Assembly: GCA_947471745.1 (NCBI GenBank)
Contig: CANJKZ010000774.1
Coordinates: forward strand, 3,756,001 to 3,820,000
DNA from: Closterium sp. Naga37s-1
Taxonomy: Eukaryota > Streptophyta > Zygnematophyceae > Desmidiales > Closteriaceae
Length of the DNA: 64,000 nt
Direction of reading: 5' to 3'
The notes below the pieces were generated by a model. It worked only from the letters and a program-made list of their open reading frames with translations. It was not told the DNA's origin and searched no databases. The position numbers and the translations under genes are program-made. Within the stretch, counting starts at the first letter, position 1; the number at the start of each line of letters is the position of its first letter. Below, in pieces: positions 20,937 to 32,817 of the stretch.

Positions 20937-23151
20937 TTATGCCTGCGGAGTCCCAAGGCTGGCGCTTGCTTGGGCACTCGCGGTCCTCCCGCCAGCTATG
21001 CCGTCCACAAAGATGCGGAGTCCATGGCGGCCCCAGGCCCACGTCTGAGACGCCGCATCGTACTCGGGCCTGAACTCAGCAATGGCCCGGGTAACAGCAC
21101 TCTTCACAAGGACGTGGAGGCCGTCCACGATGTGGATGTTACATCCTGCGGAGTTTGATAGGCGGCCCTTGCGCGCCTCCCAGTTCCAGATTGCATCTGT
21201 CACCTACGCACAGCACCGCACAAAAGTACGCATATGAGAATTCCAAAGGCCGGGAAACCAGACCATTTGAATACTCTGGTGAATCTTCATACCAAGTGCT
21301 CCAGCCAGGCCACGTGGTACAGCTTCAGCGTCACTGTCCCGTTCACCATCCTTGGCCTGAACGCCGCTCGTGGGCATGCTGTAAATGCGCCAGACGCGAA
21401 GGGAATCCTGTTACGGTCGTAACTCCAGCGGGAGAGTGCAAGCATCTCTGCAACATTCATCACACACAACATGTGCACGCATTAGACGCGAGGCTTTCTT
21501 CATTATTCAGAGTGAATGCGTTAAAAGTACTCCCAATGATCGTACCCGTGTCGACGTCTCCGAGGCCAACCCTATCCCGGACCTTTGCCAGTGTACGCAT
21601 AGAGGGTGCAGCCCAGGGGCTTTTTGCGTCACGCTCGTCGCGAAACAACCCTAGCTTATGGAGCGAGATGTCGCGGACCCTCCCAGCATCACCCGTCTTC
21701 CACTCGCTGAGAGACCTGTTGAAGTCGACCCGACGTGCCTTGTCAGCCGCGAGTGCAAGGCTTGCGTAGTTGACAGGGAGGTTATCAACGACTGCGCATA
21801 TGCCCCAGGTCTTGGCGGCGCTGCTCGGGTAGAACGTCAAATGCTTGTTGGGCAGCCGGATGAAAAGATGGTCACGAGCCTGCTCACAGATTTGCGGTAG
21901 GGGCGACAGACGCGGCTCATCATCAACTGGCCCACTTGGTCCGCAAAACGCAGAAGCGCAAAATACACCCGCATGGCAAGCATCACGTGAAGCGTACCTT
22001 CCATCCCTTATCGGTAGGCAGGAGACTGAGTGCCTCTTGCAGAATCGCTGATGAGGACGATCGAATGAGACCCTCCAGTCCTTCATCGACCTCTTCCTCA
22101 TCCTCGGACGCCGTCTCTGATGTGGACCGTGTACGACGCGCCTTACATTGCTTTCCCTTGCCGGATGTGCGCTTCCGACGCCTCTTTCTCTTCTGTTTGC
22201 CGTCACCTGCAGGCTTTGCAAGAAACACAAATTCCAGCCTGGCAATTGCACGTGCGGTAGCTTCACGCAGCTCGCGCAAGCTGGTCATCTCCTCCCGCGT
22301 CACCGGAGTTTCATCCGGCCAACTTTCCGTGCCAGCATCCTCCTCATCCGCGCCTACTTCTTCTTCGTCCTCGACTTCCGCAGCATCTTCGTCATCGCTC
22401 CGCACGGGGTTGAGCCTCGGGAGGGCCTCATTGGGATCGTCATCCGAAGATGCAGCTGGCGGTGCTTCGGGTTCATCTTCTTGGCGCGCGGACCCCTGGA
22501 GGACTTCGTTAACGTTGCGTTTGCACCGGCGACGCGGCGACTCCCCTTCCGCAGCATCCTCCTCGTCCTGCCGGCTAGACCGTGCGGTTGACAAGCTACT
22601 GTCGGACGTGCTGCCATGCGACATACGCGAGTCTCCGCCCCCATGGGAGGGAGTCATAGCTGCATCATGTAAATGTGACGACACCAGATTAGTACCGTTA
22701 TATTGGCCCTAAGCATTGCAGCGCACATAATTAAACACAGGTATGCCAAAACCAATCCATAAAACACGACGACTTACTCGAGGGCGAAGGAGGAGCCCGT
22801 GCTTGCTGCGCATTGGCGTTTTTCAGAAGGGACAGACGAGGTTTCTTCGTCGCTTGACGCCTAACTGTGCTAGGCAGAAGGTAAGAGTTCCGCAGGTAAG
22901 CTGGAGGCTGGGACACGCGCTGACTCGTGCCCTCACGGGACGAGACGGGTCCTGCGGTAAAACTGTCCATTGACGCTAGTGGTGTGGGCAGGAATGAGTC
23001 CATTGGGCACAGACTGTCTGTACTTACGCAGTGAGTGACCCATCCTGACCTTTGCTCTGCCGTGTCTCCTTCCCCGTGGCTCGCCCTTGGCTGCCAGACT
23101 AGTTTTGTCATTCGCTGGGTTTGCACACTTGGCACTCGATGTACCCAACAT
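20937..23151 (-). CDS. Six-exon gene for an acidic/basic nuclear-looking protein of unknown family (S1 copy, open)
   Basis: Exon model by GT-AG signals and phase: 23151-23028, 22864-22778, 22659-21998, 21879-21693, 21447-21293, 21203-20937. Introns are of ordinary short length (about 115-245 bp). The exons sum to 1482 nt, an unbroken 493-residue frame. Exon 3 is highly charged: Asp/Glu clusters (about residues 160-182), then a strong nuclear localisation signal KQKRKRRRKRTSGKGK (about 225-240). The C-terminal 200 residues are ordered-looking (ARDHLFIRLPNKHLTFYP, KTWGICAVVDN, LKLYHVAWLEH, IHIVDGLHVLVK). I do not recognise the family. Exons 3-6 are well supported because S2 keeps the same splice sites. 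The start is less certain: an upstream frame beginning MSADK at 23226 is an alternative. The gene lies just downstream of, and in the same direction as, the Ulp1-AP2 gene. Confidence 0.6.
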
Positions 23152-23496
23152 TATCCACAGCCCTCGATACGGTGTCGAGTCCGTGCCTCTCTAATATGCC
23201 TACATCAGTACACTTATCAGCAGACATAGTGCACAACACATGCAGCGTCACTTGTGGGATAACTACATGTAAACACAGACAAAGCAGTAAATGTATTGCT
23301 CTTATGTACACATTGATATAATCCTGGCCATTTCCTTACACATAAGGCTAATACAACCACTAGAACGCACACACATTTTTCACTCTGGGGTTAACGTCTC
23401 AACAAACAGGCTACAAGCCAAGGATCCTATTCAGCATGGGATCATATAGCAGTTCATGCGTACGCATGCACAGAGCGAGTGGAATAAGTGACGCTC
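23152..23496. other. Spacer between the two minus-strand genes of S1
   Basis: This is the likely 3' flank of the Ulp1-AP2 remnant and promoter of the acidic-protein gene. A small minus-strand frame (23226-23108, MSADKCTDVG ... CQVCKPSE) is conserved in S2 and could be an alternative first exon. No clear TATA box or other signal was found. Confidence 0.35.
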
Positions 23497-24880
23497 CTAC
23501 CCCAGCTCTGGCTCCTGCATCTCCTCGTCAACGGCCTCCTCCTTCTGTGTCAGCGGGTACTCCCCTTCGTCATCACCATTGCTGTTAGCAGGTAAGCCGG
23601 AACCTCCATTTTCGAGAGGGAAGGGAGTACCGGGTGCAATGCCCACTTCTGCCATTGGTGTCCTCCACTGACGTCACCTCCACCACAGACGAACCTTCAC
23701 AAGGTGCCTCACATCCGATATGACAAACCCATCCAGCGCTGCCATCTCTGTATCAGTTAGCACAATCATGTGCCGGATGTGATCCTTGCGCCGGATCACG
23801 TACGCAGCCGCGGCATAGGCATATGCCGCTTTGTCCTCCACGTTGTATGCACCAAGCCTGATGTGTTGTCCCGTACCGGGTCCGCACACCATCTTCACCC
23901 CCCGCTTACGGCCACGGGGACACCAGCTCACCCCAGTCCACCAGCTTGAAGCAAGACGATTGCCGTACGCGGATTGCATACTGATCTGACGCACTGTGCG
24001 CGATTCCTCCCTTCCTCCCAGACGACTGCTAACCCTTCGAGTCCGACAAAGCCTACCTGGTGCTTCCGGTGTTACTGGAGCCGTAGGATTCTCGGGTTCC
24101 TCCTTCATGGGCACGGCTTCAGGTGGTGACCCAGACCTTTGACAAGGAGAGGTAACATCGTCTTTAGCCCCTGCTGACGATGGCACTGGCAGCGGGCATG
24201 GTGTAGCATGGATGGAGCTGGCGAGTGTCTTCATCGATGCCGCGTGATCCACCTGGTTCTTTGACGTCGACAAGAACAGTAGAGGAGTCCCGTGGGCTGC
24301 ACACGTACGCACACCAGAAGGCACATAGCTACAACAGCAGGTACGCTGTACTCACATGCATGATCGTGATTTCGGCATAGTCCAGGCTGTTCGCGGCCTG
24401 CTTTCGGTCAGCAGTGGGCAGCTGAGGTGTATGAAGCATAAGCAACATCCTGCATAGATCGTTGACGGTTAGGATGTTAGAACATTGAATACTAAAACTA
24501 CCACAACAACAATGGACAATGTGAGCATGTCTCACTTCTTAACGCCTTCCATCACTTCCGGTTTCTTTGTGTGCAATGACGCGCTATCGTAATGCACCAG
24601 CTCGACATTGTCCTCTACTACCTCAGAAAGCTCGCCGCTGACCATGTCGCCAAGGTTCATGGCAATCACAAGGGAGTAGTGGCCCCTGAAACATATTAAA
24701 AACGGACGTAATTAGAGTCATGCATCAGGACTGATTTTAAGCAACATCACAACCGTAATATTTCTACCACGGTACTCCAACCGATACTTACTCGTAATAG
24801 ACAGGGATGGCCATGTAATCCTGCGCAAAGATACATGGTGCATGCCCAAGCGGCCACGCCTTGTTCACTGAGGTCGTGTA
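23497..24880 (-). pseudogene. Ulp1-AP2 gene, S1 copy, lacking the catalytic cysteine exon
   Basis: The remnant matches S2 43411-45291 at more than 90% by eye. Recognisable pieces: the segment IPVYYE with its GTAAGT donor (near 24800), HYSLVIAMN (near 24670), the exon with LLMLHTPQLPTADRKQAAN (about 24445-24360), and the AP2 domain (GVSWCPRGRKRGVKM, IRLGAYNVEDKAAYAY; about 23950-23790). Compared with S2, about 460 bp containing the QSDSVDCGIYVC exon is absent, joining sequence near 24295 directly to that near 24300. The 5' part of the first protease exon is also absent, and 16 bp are duplicated after the AP2 domain. The protease cannot be active. The AP2 frame itself is open. Confidence 0.7.
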
Positions 24881-24892
24881 AACGAAGGCCTT

Positions 24893-25528
24893 CATATACC
24901 AGACACGGGAGTGCGCGCAGACGGTTGCGTCTGTGTGTTGACAAGAACTCAAAAGATGTACACGGCAACCAGTGAGTCACACTGCGCGCCAAATCCAGCT
25001 TCGATGTTTTGGCGCGGAACACCAGCTCCGCGCGGGCGTCACACATGTCATGCTTTGATTGCCCTTGTCATTTGTTCATTGTAAACGATGGTGTGGTTAT
25101 GCATGTGGATTCACGGTCTGACTGCATGCGGTGTGATGTGAAGTACGCGGTACTTCACGACGGATGATAAACACGAAATATTGTGCGTTGGCATACATGC
25201 GGCTGCATGCGATCATATGAAGATTTTGTGGTTGAGAGTGGTAGAATGGTTCCGGGTGCCTGTGTGGCCACCAAACCCTATCCACAAATTTCCGTCTTAC
25301 ACAGTCTCGGTATAATGTTTAAATATGAGACTCGCAGTGCTAAACGAGATGTTTCCGAATAATGCTCTCGAGTGGTCCTTCACAATCGTACTGGCACAGG
25401 ATGAACAAAGGTTAAACACACTCCCTTACATGATTCACGTCACACTAGTGATGGCACGTTAACTAGCCATCGTACTAGGTGTGCGCATCTTACCGCATCG
25501 TGTCAAGCACCAGGCAACATCGACGTTC
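24893..25528. other. Unassigned S1 sequence upstream of the Ulp1-AP2 remnant
   Basis: Conserved in S2 (46013-46644). It contains small minus-strand frames in both copies, for example at 25285-25097 (MDRVWWPHRHPEPFY), but differences between the copies change amino acids as often as not. I do not call a gene. It may hold the promoter of the Ulp1-AP2 gene. Confidence 0.35.
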
Positions 25529-25849
25529 TTAGATGACCATCACAGCTGACTGTCGGGGACGCTTAATAGGAGTATGGTGAAGGCGACTAACCACTTTGGC
25601 GTTCGATGCACCAAACCGTTCAGGAGCGTCGCGCACTTGTATGCCGAGAGAGATGGCTTGACGGACAAGTAGTTCGGAGACCACGCGTGCTACGCGCCTG
25701 CGACAATGACTGTCACTGATTAGCGGGCCAGGATGAGTGTTCAGTGTTATGACGGGGTCTTCCACAGAGGCGGGTGTCTCGTTACCGGCGCGCTCAACGC
25801 GTGGGGGTATCAAGAGCTGCTTGCAATGGGAAAAATCAGTAGCATGCAT
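25529..25849 (-). CDS. Hypothetical exon, unknown (S1), cut by Copia-B
   Basis: A minus-strand frame conserved with S2 46645-46965. It contains NETPASVEDPVITLN and RRRVARVVSELLVRQAISLG, with a donor-like GTTAGT after KV in both copies, so the true exon may end near 25592. Family not recognised. Copia-B is inserted at its 5' side (TSD TGCAT). Many of the differences between copies change residues, so it may no longer be under selection. Confidence 0.3.
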   Translation of the reverse strand: MHATDFSHCKQLLIPPRVERAGNETPASVEDPVITLNTHPGPLISDSHCRRRVARVVSELLVRQAISLGIQVRDAPERFGASNAKVVSRLHHTPIKRPRQSAVMVI

Positions 25850-25981
25850 TGTCAAACTTATATATGCTATAGTCTGTTTAGGCTGTAGTGGGGTAGTCCT
25901 TAGAGGGTACAACACTTTTGTGTTGTCTACTTGTACCCCACCTGTTTCATAGTTCATCCTTCATTCCTCAATTCTCTCACA
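25850..25981 (+). repeat. 5' LTR of Copia-B (132 bp)
   Basis: Begins TGTCAAACTTATATATGC and ends CTCTCACA. It is followed by the primer site TGGTATAGAGCTAG (25982-25995), a tRNA-iMet-like variant. Confidence 0.93.
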
Positions 25982-26039
25982 TGGTATAGAGCTAGTTCGA
26001 TTTTTTTTTCCTAAGGGCCCACCACTAAAATTCTTTTTT

Positions 26040-27000
26040 TTCCTTACCTGCCCGACGCGCGCGTCGCGCCTGCCCTTCGAGGCCCCTTCGCGGCCCGTAG
26101 CGGCCCCTTCACGGCCCGTAGAGGCCCCTTTGCGGCCCGTAGCGGCCCCTTCGCGGCCCGTAGCGGCCCCTTTGCGGCCCGTAGCGGCCCCTTTGCGGCC
26201 CGTAGCGGCCCCCTTCGCGGCCCGTAGCGGCCCCTTCACGGCCCGTAGCGGCCCCTTCACGGCCCGTAGCGGCCCCTTTGCGGCCCGTAACGGCCCCTTT
26301 CCGGCCCGTAGCGGCCCCCTCGCGGCCCGTGGCGGCCGCCCTTTGCCGGCCCGTTGCCGCCCTTTCCCGGCCCATTGCCGCCCTTTGCCGGCCGTCGCCA
26401 GCCGCTGGACCGCCGCCAGTCGCTGACCAGCAGCCCGTCGCCGACCTGCCGCCCGTCCCTGACCAGCCGCCCGTCGCCGACCCGCCGCCCGTCCCTGACC
26501 AGCCGCCCGTCCCCGACCTGCTGCCCATCCCTGACCAGCCGCCCGTCGCCGCCCTGCCGCCCGTCCCTGACCAGCCGCCAGTCGCCGACCTGCCGCCCGT
26601 CCCTGACCAGGCGCCAGTCGCCGACCTGCCGCCCGTCGCTGACCCGCCGCCCGTCGGCCTGGCCCTGCCCTGCTGCCGCCCAAACAGCGGCCCTCCCTGC
26701 AACCTCCCCTGGTAAGCACTCGCGCTCCCCCCCCCCTCCCCCTCCCTGCTGCGCTGCGCCGCTGGGAGCCGATCCGCGCCGCCAGTAGCCGAGCCGCGCC
26801 GCCCAGCTGAGCCGCGCCGCCCAGCCGAGCCGCGCCGCCCAGCCGAGCCGCGCCGCTCAGCCGAGCCGCGCCGCCCCCACCGAGCCGCACTGCCCTGCCG
26901 AGCAGCACTGCTGCTCCTGCTTCGACTACTACTACTACTTCTACTGCTGCTACTGCTGCTACTGCTGCTACCACTGCTTTGCACTGCTGCTGCTCCTACT
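26040..27000 (+). repeat. GC-rich tandem-repeat leader of Copia-B
   Basis: Two blocks of repeats: units around GCGGCCCGTAGCGGCCCCTT (26090-26340), then units around CCGACCTGCCGCCCGTCCCTG (26430-26660). After these come GAGCCGCGCCGCC units up to the gag ATG at 27007. The long minus-strand Arg/Gly frame and the plus-strand PRPVAAP frames are repeat translations. Confidence 0.85.
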
Positions 27001-27006
27001 ACTGCT

Positions 27007-28330
27007 ATGGCTAGTCCTACCGTTCTCACCTTTGATGCTGAGGGCCGTGCAGTTGGCTTTGACGTGAGGGTTGACGATCTACAGCTGTTTCTTCAGTGTG
27101 ATTCTAGGGATGGGGTATCTCTTTTCGATCACACGTCCGGTGTTTCCACTGCTCCTGCTGCCACTGCTGACAGTACTGTTCGCTCTCAGTGGACCAATCG
27201 TGACGCTGTTGCTCGTCTTGCTGTTCGTAGTCACCTGCCGCCTGCTGAGCGCGCACACTTTGGCCAGTACAAGACTGCTCAGTCTTTGTACGACGCTGTA
27301 GTTGCATGCTACTCCTCCCCTTCCACAGCTGCACTCAGCCACCTCATGCTGCCGTACCTTTTCCCTGACCTTGCCGCCTTTGCCAGAGTCGCTGACCAAG
27401 TTGCTCACCTTCGCACTAGTGACGCCCGCTACCGTGCTGCCCTTCCCACTGAGTTCTGTGCCAAGAACCCCCCCCCCATGTACATCACCCTTTACTACCT
27501 AGTCACCCGCCTCCCTGACTCACTTTCCTCAGTCAGGGATCACTTCCTCTCCCTTTTGCCGCACCAAGCTAACTGTCGACCTGCTAGAGGAGCGCCTTAC
27601 TGCAGCTGAGAAGAGTATCTTAGCTGTAGGTGCTTCTCGCGGCGACCGTCGCACCCCTTTCTTTGAGGGGTGTTCCCCTGTCCCCCTTCTCCCCTCTGTT
27701 GCTTCTGCTGCTGCTATCTACCTCGTTGGCACTGAGGAGGTCGGGGCTGCGTCTGCTCCGAGTGGGAGGCGCCGCAACAGCAAGGGCAAGGGGAGCAGAG
27801 GTGGTGGAGGGGGCGGCGGGGGGGGTGGTGGCGGAGGAGGAGGGGGTGACGGTGGAGGTGGGGGTGGCACCGAGAGTGGGGGCTTCAGTGGCGGCAGTGG
27901 AGGTGGTGGAGGCAGCGGCGGAGGTGGTGGAGGCAGCGGCAGCGGTGGTGGAGGTGGCGGCGGCGGTGGTGCTGGTCGAGGTGCAGCCGCGCAGCGTGGA
28001 GGCGCTGATGGTAGCCAGCGTCAGCAGCAGCCGCGCTCCAGTGAGACCCCGTCGGTTCAGCAGCTTCGTGAGTGGTACGCTGGGCGTGGGAGGTCTGGGG
28101 GTGCAGGTCCCTGCGCTTACGTTCTTCGCACCGGCCCTCGTAGTGGGGAGGTGTGTGGGCTCCCACACACCACACAGCGCTGCTTCGGTCGCTTGACTGA
28201 CGCTTGGCGTACCCAGTTTCCTGACTCTGTTGAGCTCCCTCGCTGGCATGATCTGCTTCTGCAGAATGTGCCTATCTTTGATCTAGATTTTGATGCTATC
28301 CTTGCTGCCATGTATGCTCTTGCTGATATT
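27007..28330 (+). pseudogene. gag: gag region of Copia-B
   Basis: Starts MASPTVLTFDAEG at 27007. A capsid-like core contains NPPPMYITLYYLVTRLP near 27470, then a Gly-rich stretch (27790-27980). The zinc-knuckle variant runs GPCAYVLRTG ... EVCGLPHTTQRCF near 28105-28185. In this family the knuckle spacing reads C-X13-C-X3-H-X4-C rather than the usual C-X2-C-X4-H-X4-C. The region is broken. Confidence 0.83.
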
Positions 28331-29900
28331 ACTGAGGGTGTCTGTTACCTGAGTGTCCCGCCCGACCCGGGCACTGCGGCTGCTGCTCTAGGTGCTAGTG
28401 CGGCTGCTGCCCTAGGTGCTAGTGCGTCTGCTGCTCCAGGTGCTGGTACCTCTACTCTCTCTGGTACTGCACCTACTGAGGCCTTGCACACTTTCACACT
28501 TGACTCTGGTGCTTCGCGCTCTTTCTTTAGAGACAGCACCACGCTCACGCCGCTCAGCCGGCCTGTTGCGGTCTCGCTTGCTGTCCCCTCAGGGGTCCCA
28601 GTCCTTGCACGCTCCTCTACAGTTCTACCGTGTCCTGCGGCCCCGTCGGGCTTGCTGTCGGGACTCCACCTCCCCTCGTTCTCTACGAACTTGGTGAGTG
28701 GAGCTGACCTCCAGGACGCGTGGGTTGACCAGTTCACCCCTGGAGGTTAGCGTGTGACCCACTGCACTTGCTCTCGGACGGGCCGCCACCTGGCCACGTT
28801 CACCCGTCGGCCAGGGTCGAGTCTGTACACACTGACTACTGCGCCTCCTCCGGTCTCTGCGTCTGGTCAGGTAGCTGCGTCTAGTCAGGTGTTTGCTGCC
28901 GCGTCCAGGTCTAGTCATGCGTCTACCCCCTGCTCGTGTCGTCCTCTGTCGCACGAGACTCTCCTTTGGCACCACCACCTTGGTCACCCCTCCCTGCCTC
29001 GTCTTCGAGGTATGGCCTCCCGTGCCCTTGTCTCTGGTCTCCCCAGGTCCCTCCCTCCCCTTCCTCCGGGGCCTGCCCCCACCTGTGTTCCTTGTGTCGA
29101 GGGCCGGCAGCGCGCCGCCCCTCACTCCTCCTCGTTCCCTCCGACTAAGGCTCCTCTGCAGACTCTTCACATGGACGTGTGGGGCCCAGCCCGCGTCCGT
29201 GGATAGGGTCACGAGCGTTACTTCCTGCTGGTCGTTGACGACTACTCGCGTTACACCACAGTCTTCCCCTTGCGCAGCAAGGGTGAGGTCCCTGAGGTGT
29301 TGATCGACTGGATCCACGGTGCTCGTCGTCAGCTTAGTGAGAGTTTCGGCTCAGACCTTCCTGTTCTGCGTCTGCACTTGGACAGAGGCGGGGAGTTTTC
29401 CTCCGACCTCCTGAGAGCCTTCTGTCGTTCTGAGGGCATCCGCCAGTCGTTCACGCTTCCGGCCTCCCCGCAGCAAAATGGGATTGCTGAGCGCCGCATT
29501 GGCATGGTCATGGACGTCGCTCGTACGTCCATGATCCATGCGGCTGCTCCCCATTTTCTGTGGTCGTTCGCGGTTCAGTACGCAGCGCATCAGATCAACC
29601 TTCAGCCTCGTGTCTCCTTGCCGGAGACCACACCTACTCTGCGGTGGACGCGGAAGGTTGGCGATGCGTCCGCGTTCCGTGTCTGGGGATCTCAAGCTTT
29701 TGTCCGCGATACTACTGCGGACAAGCTGTCCTCCCGTGCCGTTCCCTGTGTCTTCCTTGGCTTCCCTCCTGACGCACCCGGGTGGCAGTTCTACCACCCC
29801 ACCTCGCGTCATGTTCTGTCCTCTTAGGACGTCACGTTTGACGAGTCGGTGTCGTACTACCGTCTCTTTCCCTACCGCACTGCCTCTCCCCCCCCCCCCC
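28331..29900 (+). pseudogene. pol: protease and integrase region of Copia-B pol
   Basis: DSGAS protease motif near 28502. LLWHHHLGHP near 28965, CVPCVEG near 29085, MDVWGPARV near 29172, VVDDYSRYT near 29233, RGGEFSSDLL near 29385 and NGIAERRIGMV near 29480 mark the integrase. Highly similar to Copia-1. The region is broken. Confidence 0.87.
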
Positions 29901-30019
29901 TTGCCGCTCTTCCTTGCCCTAGGTACTCCCCCGGTAGACCCCCTCCCCCCCTAGGGTCCTGCCCCCTCAGGTGTGTCCCAGGTAGACCCTGCCGAGCCGG
30001 TCGAGGTAGCTGTCGACTC

Positions 30020-30560
30020 AGGTGCTGAGTCTGGGGGTGCTGAGCCTGCGGGTGCGGGGACTGGGGGTGCTGAGACTGGGGGTGCTGAGTCTGGGGGTGC
30101 TGAGTCTGGGCGTTCTGAGCCTGGGGGTGCTGAGCCTGCGCGTGCTGCGTCTGGAGGTGCTCTCGGTGTCCCGCCGCGGCGGGAGCCTCTCTCTCCACAG
30201 CAGCTTCGTGAGTGGTACTCTCGGCTCTGTCGGGGTACTGCTGGGGCTTCTGGAGGTGCTGCTGGTGCTGCTGGAGGTGCTGCTGGTGCTAGAGGTGCTG
30301 CTGGGGCTTCTCGAGGTGCTGCTGGTGCTGGTGCTGCTGGAGTTGCTGCTGGTACTGGAGGTGCTGCTGGTGCTGGAGGTGCTGCTGGAGCTTCTGGAGG
30401 TGCTGGTGGTGCTGGAGGTGCTGCTGGAGGTGCTGCTGCTGCTGGAGCTGCTGAAGGTGCTGGCGCTGCTGGAGGTGATGCTGCTGCTGGAGGTGCTGGA
30501 GTTGCTGCTGGGACTGGAGACCCTGGGGCTGAGGGTACCGGTCCTGTTTCTGCTGTTTCT
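30020..30560 (+). repeat. Low-complexity linker of Copia-B
   Basis: GGAESGGAEP units (30020-30150), then GGAAGAAGGAAGA units (30230-30530) encoded by GGTGCTGCTGG repeats, between integrase and RT. It is shorter and differently arranged than the Copia-1 linker. Confidence 0.83.
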
Positions 30561-32588
30561 GGAGGCGCTGCGCGGCCGCGGCCGTACTACGTTCCGCTCC
30601 TTCAGCAGGTGTTTAGCTCACCGCCTTCTCCTGGTCCTCCTCCTTTCCTGAGTCCGCCGCCTGTCCGGTCCCAGTCACAGTTGCATCCGGCCTCTCCACT
30701 GCCCGGTCCTTACTCTGGACCGACTGGAGGTCTTACGGAGCGTCGTGAGCCTGAGTCTCGTCCTGTGTCACCTGCGTCTCGTGCTGCGTCGCCTGTCCGT
30801 ACTGTTCGCGCTGGCCGTGTTTCGCGTCCGCGTCTCCCTCCTGTCCCAGGCACTCACTCTATGACACTGCGTTCTTCTACTGCTCCACATCGTGTCCCTC
30901 TGCCGTCTCCTCCTGCGTCCTCTCTTCCTGCCAGTCCGGACCCGGAGTCTGACTCCCTTCGTGCTGCTAGTCCAGCTGTTACGCGCTTTCTGGCCACTGC
31001 TGTCACTGACCCTCTATTTGAGTCCTCTGCTGCGTCTGCTCTTGTTACTGAGCTTGTTGACTTTGCTGCTGCCTGTCGCCTAGACTACGCTGCTAGTCTG
31101 GTTGCTGCGTCTGTGTCTGTCTGTCCTCCGTCCGTCGGGGGTGAGTGTGCTCTTGGCACGGACGTTCTTGAGGACAGACAGGAGGAGTTTGAGTGCTTTG
31201 CTGCTTCTGTACCTCATCTCGTGTCCATGCTGCTGGCCCCTGAGGGAGACCCGGATGCACTAGACATCCCGACCCCGCGCTCTTACGCAGAGGCGATAGA
31301 GGGTCCCTACTCCTCTCAGTGGCAGGCAGCCATGGACGCAGAGATGGCTTCCTGGAAGTCCACAGGCACCTACACAGACGAGGTTCCCCCACCTGGGGCG
31401 AACATCGTCAGTGGCATGTGGATCTTCAGGGTGAAGCGGCCGCCGGGTTCTCCGCCTGCCTTCAAGGCGCGTTACGTTGCACGTGGCTTGAGTCAGCGAC
31501 AGGGAGTTGACTTCTTTCAGACCTTCTCCCCTACCCCGAAGATGACCACTCTTCGGGTACTGCTGCACGTCGTTGCTCAGCGTGACTACGAGCTCCACTC
31601 GCTTGACTTCAGCACAGCCTTCCTACAGGGCAGCCTGCACGAGGAGATCTGGCTGCGCCGCCCACCTGGCTTCACTGGGTCGTTTCCTGCTGGTACCCAG
31701 TGGAGCCTCCGGCGGCCAGTCTACGGTCTCCGCCAGGCGCCCCGTGAGTGGCACGACACGCTCAGGACGACTCTTTCTTCTCTTGGTTTTGCTCCTTCCA
31801 CTGCTGACCCTTCTCTGTTTCTACGCACTGACGCTACTCTGCCGCCGTTCTACGTTCTCGTGTACGTAGACGACCTCGTCTTTGCTACTGCTGACACGGA
31901 GGCACTCGCCCACGTGAAGTCCAAGCTGCAGAAGAGACACACGTGCACAGACCTGGGTGAGCTGACAAGCTATCTTGGCTTGCGGATCACCCGGGACAGA
32001 GCACAGCGCACCACTACCTTGACTCAGTCACACATGGTGCAGCAGGTCCTTCAGCGCTTCGGCTTCACGTACTCCTCGCCACAGTCCACTCCTCTGCCTA
32101 CCGGTCACTCGCTCTCAGCTCCACCTTCGGACGAGTCCGTAGAGCCGAGTGGCCCGTATCCAGAGCTTGTGGGCTGCCTCATGTACCTGATGACTTGCAC
32201 ACGACCTGACCTCGCATACCCTCTCAGCCTTCTGGCTCGCTACGTGGCTCCCGGCAGGCACCGAAAGGTGCACTGGGATGCTGCGAAGAGGGTGTTGCGA
32301 TACTTGTGCAGTACGTCGGGCATGGGGCTCGTGCTTGGAGGACGGGCTCGAGTTGTCCTCACTTGTCACGCTGACGCCTCCTGGGTTGACGACTTGGCTA
32401 CGCAGGGGTCGTCACAGGGTTACACCGTCACAGAGTTGCAGCAGCGTGGCCAACTTCGTCTAGCTTACGTGGCCTCTCAGGCCAACACTGCTGATGTTTT
32501 CACCAAGGCACTTCAGCCTTGTGATCATCAGCGCTTCTGTACTGTGTTAGGCCTTGTACCTACTGTGCCTCACTTGCTTTCTTCTTGA
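30560..32588 (+). pseudogene. pol: reverse transcriptase and RNase H region of Copia-B pol
   Basis: The Pro/Ser-rich spacer to about 31250 is followed by AMDAEMASW near 31332, FKARYVARG near 31460, FLQGSLHEEIW near 31620, the polymerase motif YVDD at 31863-31874, ITRDRAQRT near 31985 and RNase H sequence to 32588. The region is broken relative to the sister copies. Confidence 0.88.
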
Positions 32589-32817
32589 CTCTGCCTGTAC
32601 TGTACTCTTTGTACATATACCTGCATGCTTATACTTGCTAGGTTGTGTTCACTGTATTGTTTGCTTTCCTTTATATAACTCTGCATGTGAACTGGCCTTG
32701 TGGCCCTTTGCTTGTGCTCAGACTGTGTGGTGACTTTGTGATCCACCCTGAGCTTGCTTTGCTTTTCTTGACTGGTCTTGTGACCCCTTGTTCTCCCCCA
32801 TTTTGCCTATGGGGGTG
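32589..32817 (+). other. 3' untranslated region and polypurine tract of Copia-B
   Basis: Conserved non-coding block shared by the family, ending in ATGGGGGTG directly before the LTR. Confidence 0.78.

Noticed and set aside
26109-27029. Long minus-strand Arg/Gly-rich frame over the Copia-B leader
   Set aside because: It is the translation of a GC-rich minisatellite in an element's untranslated leader; other frames and the other strand are equally open.
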